A DNA stretch of 64,000 nucleotides from Streptosporangium carneum (GTDB lineage Bacteria; Actinomycetota; Actinomycetes; Streptosporangiales; Streptosporangiaceae). The stretch is from contig NZ_BSEV01000008.1 of the NCBI RefSeq assembly GCF_027922005.1, positions 62,001-126,000 of the forward strand, in the 5' to 3' direction. The position numbers were made by a program, and so were the translations under genes. Of this stretch, positions 15,499 through 24,875 are shown in pieces (within the stretch, counting starts at the first letter, position 1; the number at the start of each line of letters is the position of its first letter). The notes below the pieces were generated by a model. The model did no database searches, was not told the DNA's origin, and saw only the letters and a program-made list of their open reading frames with translations.

Positions 15499-16536
15499 AT
15501 GACCGTGACACCCGTCCCGTTCGACCCCGACCTCCTGCCCGTCTACCAGGCGCTCCACACCGGTGGGGGGCCGCCGCTCGGCCCGGAGACCGTACGCGCG
15601 CAGCGCGACGGCGGCGGGTCGATGACCAGGCCCGTCGAGGAGATCCTCGGCGGCCGCCCGGTGGAGTTCGAGGACCGGGTGATCCCGGGCCCGGCCGGAG
15701 CCCCGGACCTCACCGTCTCCATCCTGCGCCCGAAGGGCGGGGTCACGACTCCGGCCGCGCTGTACAACATCCACGGCGGCGGGATGTGCATGGGCAACCG
15801 GTTCTGGTCCATGGAGAGCTTCGTGGAGCTCGTCGACGTCTACGGGCTCGTCGCTGTCTCGGTCGAGTACCGGCTCGCCCCCGAACACCCGCACCCCGCG
15901 CCGGTCGAGGACTGCTACGCAGGCCTCGTCTGGGTCTCCGAGCACGCCGACGAGCTGGGCTTCGACCCGGGACGGATCGTCGTGATGGGGCGCAGCGCGG
16001 GCGGCGGCCTCGCCGCGGGCGTGTCGCTGCTGGCGCGCGACCGGGGTGGGCCCGCCATCGCCGGGCAGGGGCTGTACTGCCCGATGATCGACGACCGGAA
16101 CACCACGGCGTCGAGTCACCAGTACGACGGGATCGGCTGGTGGGACCGCAACAGCAACCTCTGGGGCTGGCGTTTCCTGCTGGGTGACGACGCGGGCGGC
16201 CCGGAGGCGTCTCCGTACGCCGCGCCGTCGCGGGCGACCGACCTGTCCGGTCTCCCGCCCGCCTACATCGACGCGGGCGCCTGCGAGGTGTTCCGCGACG
16301 AGGCCGTCGACTACGCGACACGCATTTGGGCGGTCGGCGGCCAGGCCGAGCTGCACATCTGGGCGGGGGCGTTCCACGGCTTCACGGAGCAGGCTCCCGA
16401 CGCCACGGTCAGCCGGGCCTCGAAGGCGGCCCGCGACTCCTGGCTCGAGCGTGTCCTCACTCTCCCCCGCCCGACCGCCCGGGAGGCCAAGAGCGGCCGG
16501 CAGGCCGGCACGCCGATCGGCGGGGCGCACGGATGA
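15499..16536 (+). CDS. HSL-family alpha/beta hydrolase (esterase/lipase)
   Basis: 345 residues from ATG 15499, preceded by AAGGAG at about nine bases. Family IV (hormone-sensitive lipase-like) features: oxyanion motif HGGGMCMG, nucleophile elbow MGRSAGGG (Ser), acid in DAGACEVFRDE, and His in GAFHGF. VEYRLAPEHPHPAPVEDCYA is the classical sequence between them. It hydrolyses carboxylic esters, probably in the cytoplasm, since no signal peptide is visible. Located between the transporter relic and the cupin and outside the main operons, it could open an ester or lactone of the substrate. The substrate is unknown. Confidence 0.9.
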   Translation: MTVTPVPFDPDLLPVYQALHTGGGPPLGPETVRAQRDGGGSMTRPVEEILGGRPVEFEDRVIPGPAGAPDLTVSILRPKGGVTTPAALYNIHGGGMCMGNRFWSMESFVELVDVYGLVAVSVEYRLAPEHPHPAPVEDCYAGLVWVSEHADELGFDPGRIVVMGRSAGGGLAAGVSLLARDRGGPAIAGQGLYCPMIDDRNTTASSHQYDGIGWWDRNSNLWGWRFLLGDDAGGPEASPYAAPSRATDLSGLPPAYIDAGACEVFRDEAVDYATRIWAVGGQAELHIWAGAFHGFTEQAPDATVSRASKAARDSWLERVLTLPRPTAREAKSGRQAGTPIGGAHG

Positions 16537-16568
16537 CGACGACCACCGCCCCTGGCATGCACCAGATT

Positions 16569-16586
16569 TGACGTGTAATATATCAG
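16569..16586. promoter_or_regulatory. GntR-type operator copy B
   Basis: TGACGTGTAATATATCAG, identical at 15 of 18 positions to the copy between the two gntR genes (29025-29042, read on the minus strand). It lies 102 bases before the cupin start. Confidence 0.6.
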
Positions 16587-16688
16587 GGGTAGAATTCAAA
16601 AAAGACTTCACGCAGCGCCGTCGTCATCGGCCCCGGCGAGGACCGGGGCCAGGCCGTCCGGCGATCCAGACGAAGTGAGGAGCGATCC

Positions 16689-17054
16689 ATGACGATGAAC
16701 TTCCGCCCCGAAGAGCTCGACCTGAGCGAGGCGAAGCAGCGGCCGCTCGTGCCGCCGAGCGCCACGCCCATCGAGCCGGCCGAGATTCTCACCCGCAACC
16801 GCGTCCTGCACATGAGCGAGGACAAGAAGTTCATCATCGGCCACTGGGAGTGCGCGCCGGGCTCGTCCCGTTGGGAGTACCCCAACCGGGAGGAGTCCAT
16901 CTACGTGCTGTCCGGCAGCATGACCGTGCAGGAGGACGGCGGCGAACCCGTCAAGCTCACGCCCGGGGCGAGTGCGGTTTTCCCGGTCGGCTGGAAGGGC
17001 ACCTGGACCGTCCACGAGACCTTCCAGAAGGTGTACCACATCTACCGCCTCTAG
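16689..17054 (+). CDS. Cupin-domain protein (DUF861-like)
   Basis: 121 residues from ATG 16689. Single cupin barrel with APGSSRWEYPNREESIYVLS then GSMTVQEDGGEPVKLTPGAS and FPVGWKGTWTVHETFQKVYH. The usual metal-binding His of motif 1 is replaced by Trp/Glu, and motif 2 ends in WTVHE, which is typical of the cupin_3 (DUF861, ureidoglycolate-lyase-like or small-molecule-binding) group. The catalytic role is unknown. A perfect bidirectional terminator follows, and a regulon-type operator precedes it, so it probably belongs to the same regulon as the large cluster. Confidence 0.82.
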   Translation: MTMNFRPEELDLSEAKQRPLVPPSATPIEPAEILTRNRVLHMSEDKKFIIGHWECAPGSSRWEYPNREESIYVLSGSMTVQEDGGEPVKLTPGASAVFPVGWKGTWTVHETFQKVYHIYRL

Positions 17055-17069
17055 GTTCTGGCGCGTAGA

Positions 17070-17101
17070 AAGGCCCGGAAGCCGTACGGCTTCCGGGCCT
17101 T
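17070..17101. terminator. Bidirectional terminator between cupin and ABC operon
   Basis: Perfect 14-bp stem (arms 17070-17083 and 17088-17101) with self-complementary GTAC loop, T-rich ends on both strands. It serves the plus-strand cupin and the minus-strand transporter operon. Confidence 0.82.
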
Positions 17102-17136
17102 CCGCGTTGTGCGCCCGGCACGGGGAAAGTCCCCTC

Positions 17137-18150
17137 CTACTCGCGGGCGGGAAAGTGGCAGGCGTTGAGTGCGCCGAGCCCGGTGCGGTCGAGCAGTGCG
17201 GGTTCCTCCTCCGCGCACACGTCGGCGGCCTTCCAGCACCGGGTGCGGAACCGGCAGCCGCTCGGCGGATCGGTCGGGCTGGGGACGTCGCCCTCAAGGA
17301 TGATCTCTTTCCTGGAGCCGCGGGAGCCGACCTCGGCCGAGGGGATGGCGCTCAGCAGCGCCTGCGTGTACGGGTGGCCGGGGTCGGACAGCACCTCCGG
17401 CCCTGCCTCGACGATCCGGCCCAGGTACATCACCAGCACGCGGTGGCTAACGGCGCGCACAACGGCCACGTCGTGCGCGATGAGCAGGTAGGACAGTCCC
17501 AGCTCGTCCTGCAGGTCCATGAGCAGGTTGATGATCTGGGCCTGGATCGACACGTCGAGCGCGGAGATCGGCTCGTCGAGCACCAGCACCCGCGGCTTCA
17601 GCGCGAGCGCGCGCGCGATGCCGATGCGCTGCATCTGCCCGCCGGAGAACTCGTGCGGGAACCGGTTCGCGTACACGGGCTGGAGCCCGACCATCTCCAG
17701 GAGCTCTTCGGCCACGTACTTGTCCCGGGCGATCCCCTGCACGCGGAGGGGCTCCTCGATGATGTCCCGCACCCGCATCCGCGGGTTGACCGACGCGAAC
17801 GGGTCCTGGAAGACGATCTGCACCTCCCGCCGCAGCATCCGCATCTGGTTCCGGCTCGCGGTCCTCAGATCCATGCCCTTGTACCGGATGGACCCGGCGG
17901 TCGGGCGGACCAGCCCGACGAGCGACCGTGCGACGGTCGACTTGCCGCACCCCGACTCCCCGACGAGCGAGACGGTCTGGCCCTTGTCCAGGGTGAAGTC
18001 CACTCCGTCGACGGCGTACACCGTCTCGGCGTACTGGCCGCGTCTGCGCCTGCCGAGCGGAAAGTGGATCTTAAGTCCCTCGATCCGCAGCAGCTCCTCG
18101 CCGACCGGTTCCGTGGGATCCACCACGTCTTGCTGTGTGCTGTGGAACAT
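17137..18150 (-). CDS. Peptide/nickel-type ABC transporter ATP-binding protein (DppF/OppF-like)
   Basis: 337 residues from ATG 18150, with GGTGAGGAG upstream. ABC ATPase with Walker A GESGCGKST, Q loop VFQDPFASVNP, signature FSGGQMQR, Walker B VLVLDEPISALD and switch His IAHDVAVV. The C-terminal oligopeptide-transporter motif CRFRTRCWKAADVC with conserved cysteines is present. It is the second ATPase of the importer and last gene of the operon (binding protein, enoyl-CoA hydratase, LLM oxidoreductase, two permeases, two ATPases). It powers import at the cytoplasmic face. Confidence 0.93.
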   Translation of the reverse strand: MFHSTQQDVVDPTEPVGEELLRIEGLKIHFPLGRRRRGQYAETVYAVDGVDFTLDKGQTVSLVGESGCGKSTVARSLVGLVRPTAGSIRYKGMDLRTASRNQMRMLRREVQIVFQDPFASVNPRMRVRDIIEEPLRVQGIARDKYVAEELLEMVGLQPVYANRFPHEFSGGQMQRIGIARALALKPRVLVLDEPISALDVSIQAQIINLLMDLQDELGLSYLLIAHDVAVVRAVSHRVLVMYLGRIVEAGPEVLSDPGHPYTQALLSAIPSAEVGSRGSRKEIILEGDVPSPTDPPSGCRFRTRCWKAADVCAEEEPALLDRTGLGALNACHFPARE

Positions 18151-18193
18151 GAGCTCAGACTCCTCACCGTCGAGCACGAGCGCAGGGGCACGC

Positions 18194-19252
18194 TCAGGGG
18201 GTGACCTCTTCAAGGAAGTGGCATGCGGACCGGTGGTCGTCCGTCGGCGCCGGGCGCAGCTCCGGCTGTTCCAGGAGGCACCGCTCCCGGTCGCCGCGGA
18301 GCTCGCACCTGGGCGCGAAGGAGCATCCGGGGGGCAGGTCCGTCGGATTGGGCGGAAGGCCGTGGATCGGCGTGAGCCGCCGCCGGACGGAGTCCGCCGG
18401 CAGCCGGCTCGGCGTGCACCGGAGCAGGCCGACGGTGTAGGGGTGCTTGGGGTTTCCGAGCACCTCCTCAACGGTGCCCATCTCGACCACCCGCCCCGCG
18501 TACATGACCATGACGCGGTCGACGTTCTGCGCCACCAGGCCGATGTCGTGGGTGATCAGCATGATCCCGACGTTGGTGCGCCGCTGCACCTCGCGCAGCA
18601 GCCGCATGATCTGCGCCTGGATCGTGGCGTCGAGCGCGGTGGTCGGCTCGTCGGCGATGAGCACCTTCGGGTCGCAGCTCATGGCCATGGCGATCATCAC
18701 CCGCTGCCGCATGCCGCCGGACAGCTCATGTGGATACTGCCGGGCGCGCCGCTCCGGCGCCGGCACCCCGACGGCCGCGAGCAGTTCGACGGCCCGGCGC
18801 CGGGCCGCCTCCTTGTCGGCCTTCGACGGCCTGCGCTGATGGGCCAGGATCCCCTCGGCGATCTGCGCTCCGATCCGATGGACGGGGTTGAGCGAGGTCA
18901 TCGGGTCCTGGAAGATCATCGCTACGTCCGACCCGCTCGCCGCCCGCAGGCTGCGGCGGTCGAGCGCCAGCAGGTTCTTTCCGTCCACCCGGATCTCGCC
19001 GGACACGACCTTGCCCGGGGGCCGCGGGATCAGCCCGAGGATCGACATCGCGGTCACGCTCTTGCCCGACCCGGACTCACCGACGATCCCCAGCGTCTCC
19101 CCGGCACGCAGGTCGAAGTTCACATCGGTCACCGCGGCCACGGTCCCGCGCTTGGTGGTGAACACCGTCGTCAGGTTCCGCACGGACAGGCATCCGTCCG
19201 ACGCCGGGGTCTGCGGACGTTCTTGGATTTCGGACTCGGTCACGTCGGTCAT
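18194..19252 (-). CDS. Peptide/nickel-type ABC transporter ATP-binding protein (DppD/OppD-like)
   Basis: 352 residues from ATG 19252 (GAAGG eight bases upstream). Walker A GESGSGKSV, Q loop IFQDPMTSLNP, signature LSGGMRQR, Walker B VLIADEPTTALD and switch ITHDIGLV are all intact, with the C-terminal PPGCSFAPRCELRGDRERC cysteine motif of OppD/DppD proteins. It pairs with the downstream ATPase (43-base gap) to drive the importer. An N-terminal extension of about 30 residues (TDVTESEIQERPQ...) precedes the ABC domain and is not conserved in the family. Confidence 0.93.
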   Translation of the reverse strand: MTDVTESEIQERPQTPASDGCLSVRNLTTVFTTKRGTVAAVTDVNFDLRAGETLGIVGESGSGKSVTAMSILGLIPRPPGKVVSGEIRVDGKNLLALDRRSLRAASGSDVAMIFQDPMTSLNPVHRIGAQIAEGILAHQRRPSKADKEAARRRAVELLAAVGVPAPERRARQYPHELSGGMRQRVMIAMAMSCDPKVLIADEPTTALDATIQAQIMRLLREVQRRTNVGIMLITHDIGLVAQNVDRVMVMYAGRVVEMGTVEEVLGNPKHPYTVGLLRCTPSRLPADSVRRRLTPIHGLPPNPTDLPPGCSFAPRCELRGDRERCLLEQPELRPAPTDDHRSACHFLEEVTP

Positions 19253-19286
19253 CGACACACCTTCGGGTCGGCCGGTCTCCGGCAGG

Positions 19287-20198
19287 TCAACTGTTCGCGG
19301 TCCGGGGATCCAGGGCATCCCGCAGTCCGTCACCGAGGAGGTTGAAGCCCAGGGCGGCGACGAAGATCGCCAGTCCGGGCACCAGCGAGAACAACGGGTC
19401 TGTCTGCAGGTAGGTGGTGCCGTCGCGGAGCATTCCACCCCACGTGGCCGTGGGCGGCGGCAGGCCGAGGCCGAGGAAGCTCAAGCCCGCCTCGATCCGG
19501 ATCGTCACGGCCGCGGTCATGCTGGCGATGACCACCATCTCGCTGCGCAGGTTGGGCCAGATGTGCTTGTACAGGATCCACGGCGCCCGCGCGCCGAACA
19601 CGATGCTGCTCTTGACGAACTCCCGCTCCCGGAACGCCAGGGCGGGACCGTGCGCGAGCCGCGCGAACACCGGGATGATCCCGATCACGATCGCCAGCGT
19701 GATGTTCCAGGTGCTCTGCCCGAACAGGGCGACGAAGAGCAGGGCGAGGACGAGCCCGGGGAACGCCATCTTCACGTCGACGATCCACATGATCACGCGC
19801 TCGGTCTTCCCTCGGAAGTAGCCGGCGATCATCCCGATCGGGACACCCACGGCCATCCCCAGCAGCACCGACGACACCCCGATGACCATCGAGACCTGAG
19901 TGCCGTAGATCAGCCGCGCATAGATGTCCCGGCCGAACTGGTCGCGGCCGAGCCAGTGTTCGGCGCTCGGCGGCTCCAGCTGGGCCGCCACATCCTGGCG
20001 CGCCGGGTCCTGAGAGGTGAACAGGGTCGGAAAGAGCGCGACGAGCACCAGAAAGGCGATTATCAGCCCGCCGATGACCAGCAGCGGATTGAGCCGGCGC
20101 ACTCCCCTCCTCCGGGGCTGCGAGACATCTCGTGAGCCGCCCTTGCCCGGCGGGGGGACGGCGGCGGTCACCACCGCTCCCGAGTCGTTCGTCGTCAT
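19287..20198 (-). CDS. ABC transporter permease (DppC-like)
   Basis: 303 residues from ATG 20198. Six membrane segments, beginning with PLLVIGGLIIAFLVLVALFP; the OppC N-terminal region with HWLGRDQFGRDIYARLIYG; the EAA-like cytoplasmic loop around REREFVKSSIVFGARAPWIL; and the terminal FNLLGDGLRDALDPR that marks DppC/OppC proteins. It forms the translocation pore with the DppB-like permease. There is a 94-base gap to that gene. Confidence 0.93.
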   Translation of the reverse strand: MTTNDSGAVVTAAVPPPGKGGSRDVSQPRRRGVRRLNPLLVIGGLIIAFLVLVALFPTLFTSQDPARQDVAAQLEPPSAEHWLGRDQFGRDIYARLIYGTQVSMVIGVSSVLLGMAVGVPIGMIAGYFRGKTERVIMWIVDVKMAFPGLVLALLFVALFGQSTWNITLAIVIGIIPVFARLAHGPALAFREREFVKSSIVFGARAPWILYKHIWPNLRSEMVVIASMTAAVTIRIEAGLSFLGLGLPPPTATWGGMLRDGTTYLQTDPLFSLVPGLAIFVAALGFNLLGDGLRDALDPRTANS

Positions 20199-20292
20199 GC
20201 TCGCACCGGCATTCGTGTCGTCTCGACGTCACTCGGGCGCCGAGGGCTGTGGATACAGAGCGGCCGGAGGCTTGTCGGATCCATGGAGGACC

Positions 20293-21231
20293 TCACACCG
20301 TCTTGGTTCGGGGGTCGAGGACGTGGTAGAGGGCGTCGACGGCCGCGTTCACGAGGACGATCACCGTGGTGATCACGATGATGCAGCCCTGCACGGTCGT
20401 GTAGTCACGTGCCTGCATGGCGCTGACCATCAGGCTGCCCAGCCCCGGGCGGGCGAACACCGTCTCGATGAGCACCGCGTCCCCCACCAGGGTGATGAAC
20501 GAGATGCCGGCGATCGGGACGAGCGGAAGCGAGCCGGGCTGGAGCACGTGGCGCACCAGGACGCGGCCCTCCCGCACCCCTTTCGCCCGCGCCGTACGGA
20601 CGTGGTTCTCCCCGATGATCTCGACCATGAGCGAGCGGGTGATCCGGGAGGTGTAGGCCGTGCTCACGATCCCCATGGCCAGCGCGGGCAACAGGACGCG
20701 TTGCAGGTTCGAGCCGGGCTCCGTGAAGGGGGCGACCCCGTTGGTCGGCAGACCGAGCGGCAGCGCGATGAACAGGATCAGCAGCACGGCGACGAAGAAG
20801 CTCGGGAAGGACAGCCCGACCAGCGACAGGACCCGCCCGACGACGTCGGGCGACCTGTCCTTCCACACCGCTTCCACGATGCCGAGGGTGATCCCGCCGA
20901 GCATGCCGATGGCGAGCCCCGCCACAGCGAGCTCGAGCGTGTGCGGGAGCACGCCCAGGATCGTCTCGCTCACCGACAGGCCGTTGGTGAGCGACTCGCC
21001 GAGGCTGCCCTGGGCGAGCTGCGCCAGGAACTTCCAGTACTGCAGGAGCAGCGGGTCGGTGAGCCCGAGCTTCTCGTTGAGCCGCGCCACCGCGTCCGGG
21101 GACGCGTCCTGGCCCAGCATGGCCACGGCGGGACCGCCGGGGGTGAGCCGGATCAGGAAGAAGACGGCGGTGGAGACCACCGCCAGGGTCAGCAGCAGCC
21201 GCCCGGACAGCTTCAGGAAGTAACGCGCCAT
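20293..21231 (-). CDS. ABC transporter permease (DppB-like)
   Basis: 312 residues from ATG 21231, whose first base is shared with the stop of the LLM gene (TGATG), meaning translational coupling. Six membrane segments starting RYFLKLSGRLLLTLAVVSTA, the DppB hallmark FFLIRLTPGGPAVAMLG near the N terminus, the EAA loop ARAKGVREGRVLVRHVLQPG and C-terminal LVNAAVDALYHVLDPR. Larger open frames upstream overlap the LLM gene and are rejected. Confidence 0.93.
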   Translation of the reverse strand: MARYFLKLSGRLLLTLAVVSTAVFFLIRLTPGGPAVAMLGQDASPDAVARLNEKLGLTDPLLLQYWKFLAQLAQGSLGESLTNGLSVSETILGVLPHTLELAVAGLAIGMLGGITLGIVEAVWKDRSPDVVGRVLSLVGLSFPSFFVAVLLILFIALPLGLPTNGVAPFTEPGSNLQRVLLPALAMGIVSTAYTSRITRSLMVEIIGENHVRTARAKGVREGRVLVRHVLQPGSLPLVPIAGISFITLVGDAVLIETVFARPGLGSLMVSAMQARDYTTVQGCIIVITTVIVLVNAAVDALYHVLDPRTKTV

Positions 21232-22289
21232 CAGCCGTTCTCCGCTCGTGAGGCCACAGGTGCGCCGCAGGCGGCTCGCGATGCCGCGAACACGTCGGCG
21301 AGCACGGGAAGGTTCTGCACGGAGGTCCGCGCGATGAGCGTCGTGGCGATGCAGTCGTGCCACCGCGTCTCGAGGTCCCGCTGGACTTTCTCGGGTGGGC
21401 CGACCAGCGCGATCGCCTCGACCATCTCCGTGGGCACGGCGGCCGCCATGCCCTCGCGGTCACGGGCCTTGAACCGCTCGATGATCTCCTTGCACGGCTC
21501 CTCGAAGCCGAGCCGGACGATGGAGTTGTAGTGGAAGTTCATGCCTTCTGCGCCGTTGGCCGCGACCTGGAAGGCGATGCCCGGCCTGAGCTGGTCGGCG
21601 GCCGACTCGACGTCCGGACCGAACGCGACGAACACGCCGGGAGCCACCTCGAAGTTCTCGGGGCGCCCCCCGGGCCTGCGGCGGAAACCGATCTCGAGGC
21701 GCTCCCGGTACCAGTGGTCGAACTCCGGGGAGAAGTTCGTCGGCAGCCAGCCGTCGGCGATCTCGGCGGCCAGCGAGATGTTCTTCGGCCCCTCCGCGCC
21801 CAGGTAGATGGGGATGTCGGTGCGGGCGTCCCGGATGCCCGTGCGGATCGAACGCCCCAGCCCGGTTCCGCCGGTCACCGGGAGCTTGTAGATCTCGCCC
21901 TGGTGGGCGACCCGCTCCCGCGCGAACGTGTCGCGCATGATCGTGACGTACTCGCGGGTCCACTGCAGCGGCCGTTCGAAGGGCATCCCGTACCACCCCT
22001 CGACCACCTGCGGGCCGGACAACCCCAGGCCGACGACCACGCGCCCGCCGGAGAGCCGGTCCAGCGTCATGGCGGCCATCGCGGTCGCGGTCGGGGCGCG
22101 GGCCGCCATCTGCGCGACGCCCGTGCCGAGGCGCATCGTCCGGGTCTTGGCGCCCCACCAGGCCAGGGGGGTGAAGGAGTCGGTGCCGTACGACTCCGAC
22201 GTCCACCCCGACTCGTAACCCGCGGCCTCGGCGACCTCGGCGGCGTCGGCGCCCAGCGTGTAGATCGAGCAGGCGAGCTTATCGATCAC
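21231..22289 (-). CDS. LLM-class F420-dependent oxidoreductase (copy 1)
   Basis: 352 residues from a GTG at 22289 with GGAG about eight bases upstream. Bacterial luciferase-like TIM barrel: GYESGWTSESYGTDSFTPLA, LGTGVAQMAARAPTATAMAA, VVGLGLSGPQVVEGWYG, PIYLGAEGPKNISLAAEIAD and GWLPTNFSP. The layout is that of F420-dependent LLM enzymes (mer/adf4 group), which move hydride between F420 and small organic substrates. A very similar paralogue is at 31.5 kb. The gene sits inside the transporter operon, so it probably acts early on the imported compound. F420 rather than FMN dependence is inferred from the subfamily. Confidence 0.88.
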   Translation of the reverse strand: MIDKLACSIYTLGADAAEVAEAAGYESGWTSESYGTDSFTPLAWWGAKTRTMRLGTGVAQMAARAPTATAMAAMTLDRLSGGRVVVGLGLSGPQVVEGWYGMPFERPLQWTREYVTIMRDTFARERVAHQGEIYKLPVTGGTGLGRSIRTGIRDARTDIPIYLGAEGPKNISLAAEIADGWLPTNFSPEFDHWYRERLEIGFRRRPGGRPENFEVAPGVFVAFGPDVESAADQLRPGIAFQVAANGAEGMNFHYNSIVRLGFEEPCKEIIERFKARDREGMAAAVPTEMVEAIALVGPPEKVQRDLETRWHDCIATTLIARTSVQNLPVLADVFAASRAACGAPVASRAENG

Positions 22290-22328
22290 TTGATGCTCCT
22301 TCCGGCCCGGCCACCACCCGCGGCGTGG

Positions 22329-23072
22329 TCACCACTGGAAGTTCGCCCCGTTTTCCCGCCTCGCCAGCTGCGCGGTGCGCATGACCCGGTAGCCCGCCTG
22401 GACGGCGGCGCCGTAGGGGATCTCGGCGGACTCGTAGAAGAACCTCTTCGCCATGTGCACCGCGTAGGTCGGGTTCGCCGCGATCTGCCGCGCCACCTCC
22501 ATGGCACGTTCCTCGAGCCGCTCAGCGGGCACGACCTCGTTCGCGAGGCCGATCCGCAGGGCCTCGTCCGCCGGCACGCGCCGACCGGTGACGAGCAGCG
22601 ACATCGCCGCCCGCGTGCCGACGACCTCGCGCAGCCGCGGGATGCCGTTGCCCTGGACGAGGCCGTGCGTGACCTCCGGGTGCCCGAACACGGCGTCCTC
22701 GCTCGCGATCACGAGGTCGGTGAGGTTCGCGACCAGCGTCCCGAGACCCAGCGCGTAGCCCTGCACCGCCGCGATGATCACGGGCCGTGCGTACCGGAAG
22801 TTGTGCGACATCTCGCTGCCGGTGGACACCTCGAACGAGGGCGTCCGGCTCTGCCCCAGCTGGTTGCCCAGCTCGCTGAGGTCGGTGCCGCCGCAGAACG
22901 CCCGGCCCTCGGCCCGCAGCACGACCGCGCGGCAGTCCTGCAGCTCGTCGCCGGTGAGCACCGCCGCCAGCTGCCGGTGCATCTCGAAGTTGAACGCGTT
23001 GAGCTTCTCCGGCCGATTCAGCGTGATGACGCCGACGCCATCGGTCACGACCTGGAACTCGACCTCAGCCAC
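22329..23072 (-). CDS. Enoyl-CoA hydratase/isomerase family protein (copy 1)
   Basis: 247 residues from a GTG at 23072 following GAGAGGTG. Crotonase fold: VITLNRPEKLNAFNFEMHRQ, oxyanion motif AEGRAFCGGTDLSE, second loop AAVQGYALGLGTLVANLTDL, and FGHPEVTHGLVQGNGIPRL where the Glu of HPEV stands at a catalytic position. The C-terminal part lacks the usual KP-rich tail. It hydrates or isomerises 2-enoyl-CoA, or acts on a related thioester. It follows the binding-protein gene by 30 bases within the transporter operon. Confidence 0.88.
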   Translation of the reverse strand: MAEVEFQVVTDGVGVITLNRPEKLNAFNFEMHRQLAAVLTGDELQDCRAVVLRAEGRAFCGGTDLSELGNQLGQSRTPSFEVSTGSEMSHNFRYARPVIIAAVQGYALGLGTLVANLTDLVIASEDAVFGHPEVTHGLVQGNGIPRLREVVGTRAAMSLLVTGRRVPADEALRIGLANEVVPAERLEERAMEVARQIAANPTYAVHMAKRFFYESAEIPYGAAVQAGYRVMRTAQLARRENGANFQW

Positions 23073-23102
23073 TACAGCACCTCTCTTCCGCACAGCACGG
23101 GA

Positions 23103-24749
23103 TCAGCAGTCGTTCGCTCGGGCGTCGACGGTGGCCTTGTAACTCGGCTGCCAGTTGCCGGGGATCGCGGTCGGCGGCTCGACGCCGCCCATGGTGAACC
23201 CGCAGACCGCGCCGTACGCCTGGTAGGACATGAAGAGCGGCTTCGCCGCGGCGTCCTCGAGGATCTTGTCGTTGATCTCCTGCCACAGCCGCGCCTGCTC
23301 CTCGGAGTCGGACGACTGGGACGCCTTCTCGATCAGGGCGTCGGCCCCGTCGTATCCGCCGAAGTTCTGCGCCGGGTGCTTGCCGCCCCGTACGGCTGAG
23401 GGGCCGTAGAAGAAGTCCGTGTACGGGATCTGCGGTGTGGGCCGGTAAGAGATGAGGGTGAGCATGAGCGGCTCCTGGCCGGTCATGATCGCCGACTGCC
23501 AGGTGGGCAGGTCCACGGTCTTGATCTTGACGTTGACGCCGATCTCCTTCATCTGGGCCTGAAGGATCTGGAAGAAGGTCACGTTGCTGGGCGCGGTGAC
23601 GGTGACGTCGAAGCCGTTGGGATATCCCGCCGCCGCGAGCATCTGACGCGCCTTCGCCACGTCGAAGTCGTACGCCAGGCCGGCCTGCTGCACGTGCGAG
23701 TCGGGGATTCCGCCCGGCAACTGGGCCCCCCACACGCTGAGCGTCGGCTTCGCGGTCCGCTGCCCGGCCGAGGCCACGTAGTCGGCGCGGTTCACCGCGT
23801 ACGCCAGCGCCTTGCGCACCTCCGGCTTCGCGGTCGGGCCGACCTTCGCGTTGAACAACAGGTACCAGGTGCCGAAGAGCGGAGCCTGGACGACCTTGAA
23901 CCCCTTCCGGGAGTCGATGACCTCGAGGCCCTTGTCGCCGGTCGCGGTGGGCGGCGCGACGTCGAGGTCGCCGCCGAACAGGGCGGCCTGCCGGGCCGTG
24001 TCGTCCGGCATGAACCGGATGTCCCACCCGGCGGACAGCGGCTTGCCCAGGTAGTAGTCGTCGTTCGCCAGCAACTTGATGCGCTGGCCCGGGGTCCAGC
24101 TCTCGAACTTGAACGGCCCCGGCCCCACCGGGTGCTTGCCGAAGTCCTCGCCTTCGGCTTCCACCGCCTTCTTGCACACCACGAGCCCGCCCTGCCAGTT
24201 CGAGATCGTCGGCAGGAACGCGGCGGGCGACACCGGCTGCTTCATCGTCACCTTCACGGTGCCGGCGTCCACCGCCTCGACCGTGTCATAGGCGGTGAAC
24301 ACCGAGGCGAACGTCGACTTGTCGGGGTCGGCCGCCCGCTTCAGCGAGAACACCACGTCGTCGGACGTCAGGTCGTACGCCGGGGTCTTCTGGCCGGCGG
24401 GGCACTTCACGCCCGTGCGGAGCGCGATCGTCCAGACCTGCTTGCCGTCCTGCGTCGCGGCCTGTGGGATCTCCTTCGCGATCCCCGGCTCGAACGGCGC
24501 CGTCGCGTTGCCCGGCTGATAACGGACGAGGCCGTCGAACAACATCATCGACAGAGTGCGGTCGACCGGCTGTACGGCACGGACCGGGTCCATCGACGTG
24601 ATGCCCTCGGTGGCCACGCCCCATCGGATGGTCGGCCGCTCGTTCGTCGCCGAACCGCTGCCACCGCTGCCACCGCAGCCGGCGGCCGCCAACACCGCGA
24701 CGAGCGCGGCAGGGGCCACCATACGGGCCTGAACCCCGCATATCTTCAT
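23103..24749 (-). CDS. Family 5 extracellular solute-binding lipoprotein
   Basis: 548 residues from ATG 24749 with GGGAG seven bases upstream. Signal peptide ending in lipobox LAAAGC (Cys 25), so it is anchored outside the membrane. Then RPTIRWGVATEGITSMDPVR, typical cluster C (DppA/OppA) structure with PVGPGPFKFESWTPGQRIKL and YPNGFDVTVTAPSNVTFFQI. It is the first gene of a seven-gene importer operon whose other members include an enoyl-CoA hydratase and an LLM oxidoreductase, so the ligand is more likely a catabolic substrate than a peptide. A looser GntR-type operator lies upstream. The N terminus has a truncated second copy at 15.1 kb. Confidence 0.92.
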   Translation of the reverse strand: MKICGVQARMVAPAALVAVLAAAGCGGSGGSGSATNERPTIRWGVATEGITSMDPVRAVQPVDRTLSMMLFDGLVRYQPGNATAPFEPGIAKEIPQAATQDGKQVWTIALRTGVKCPAGQKTPAYDLTSDDVVFSLKRAADPDKSTFASVFTAYDTVEAVDAGTVKVTMKQPVSPAAFLPTISNWQGGLVVCKKAVEAEGEDFGKHPVGPGPFKFESWTPGQRIKLLANDDYYLGKPLSAGWDIRFMPDDTARQAALFGGDLDVAPPTATGDKGLEVIDSRKGFKVVQAPLFGTWYLLFNAKVGPTAKPEVRKALAYAVNRADYVASAGQRTAKPTLSVWGAQLPGGIPDSHVQQAGLAYDFDVAKARQMLAAAGYPNGFDVTVTAPSNVTFFQILQAQMKEIGVNVKIKTVDLPTWQSAIMTGQEPLMLTLISYRPTPQIPYTDFFYGPSAVRGGKHPAQNFGGYDGADALIEKASQSSDSEEQARLWQEINDKILEDAAAKPLFMSYQAYGAVCGFTMGGVEPPTAIPGNWQPSYKATVDARANDC

Positions 24750-24875
24750 CGTTCGCTCCCATGTCCCGGGCACAGACCCGATTCCGAAAGTCCAAGGAAT
24801 TTATTGATACGGGTCGTGCCGAGACGGCGGCGATCCCGTCCCCGAGTGGTAGACACCGCGCTGGGCTGATCCGCT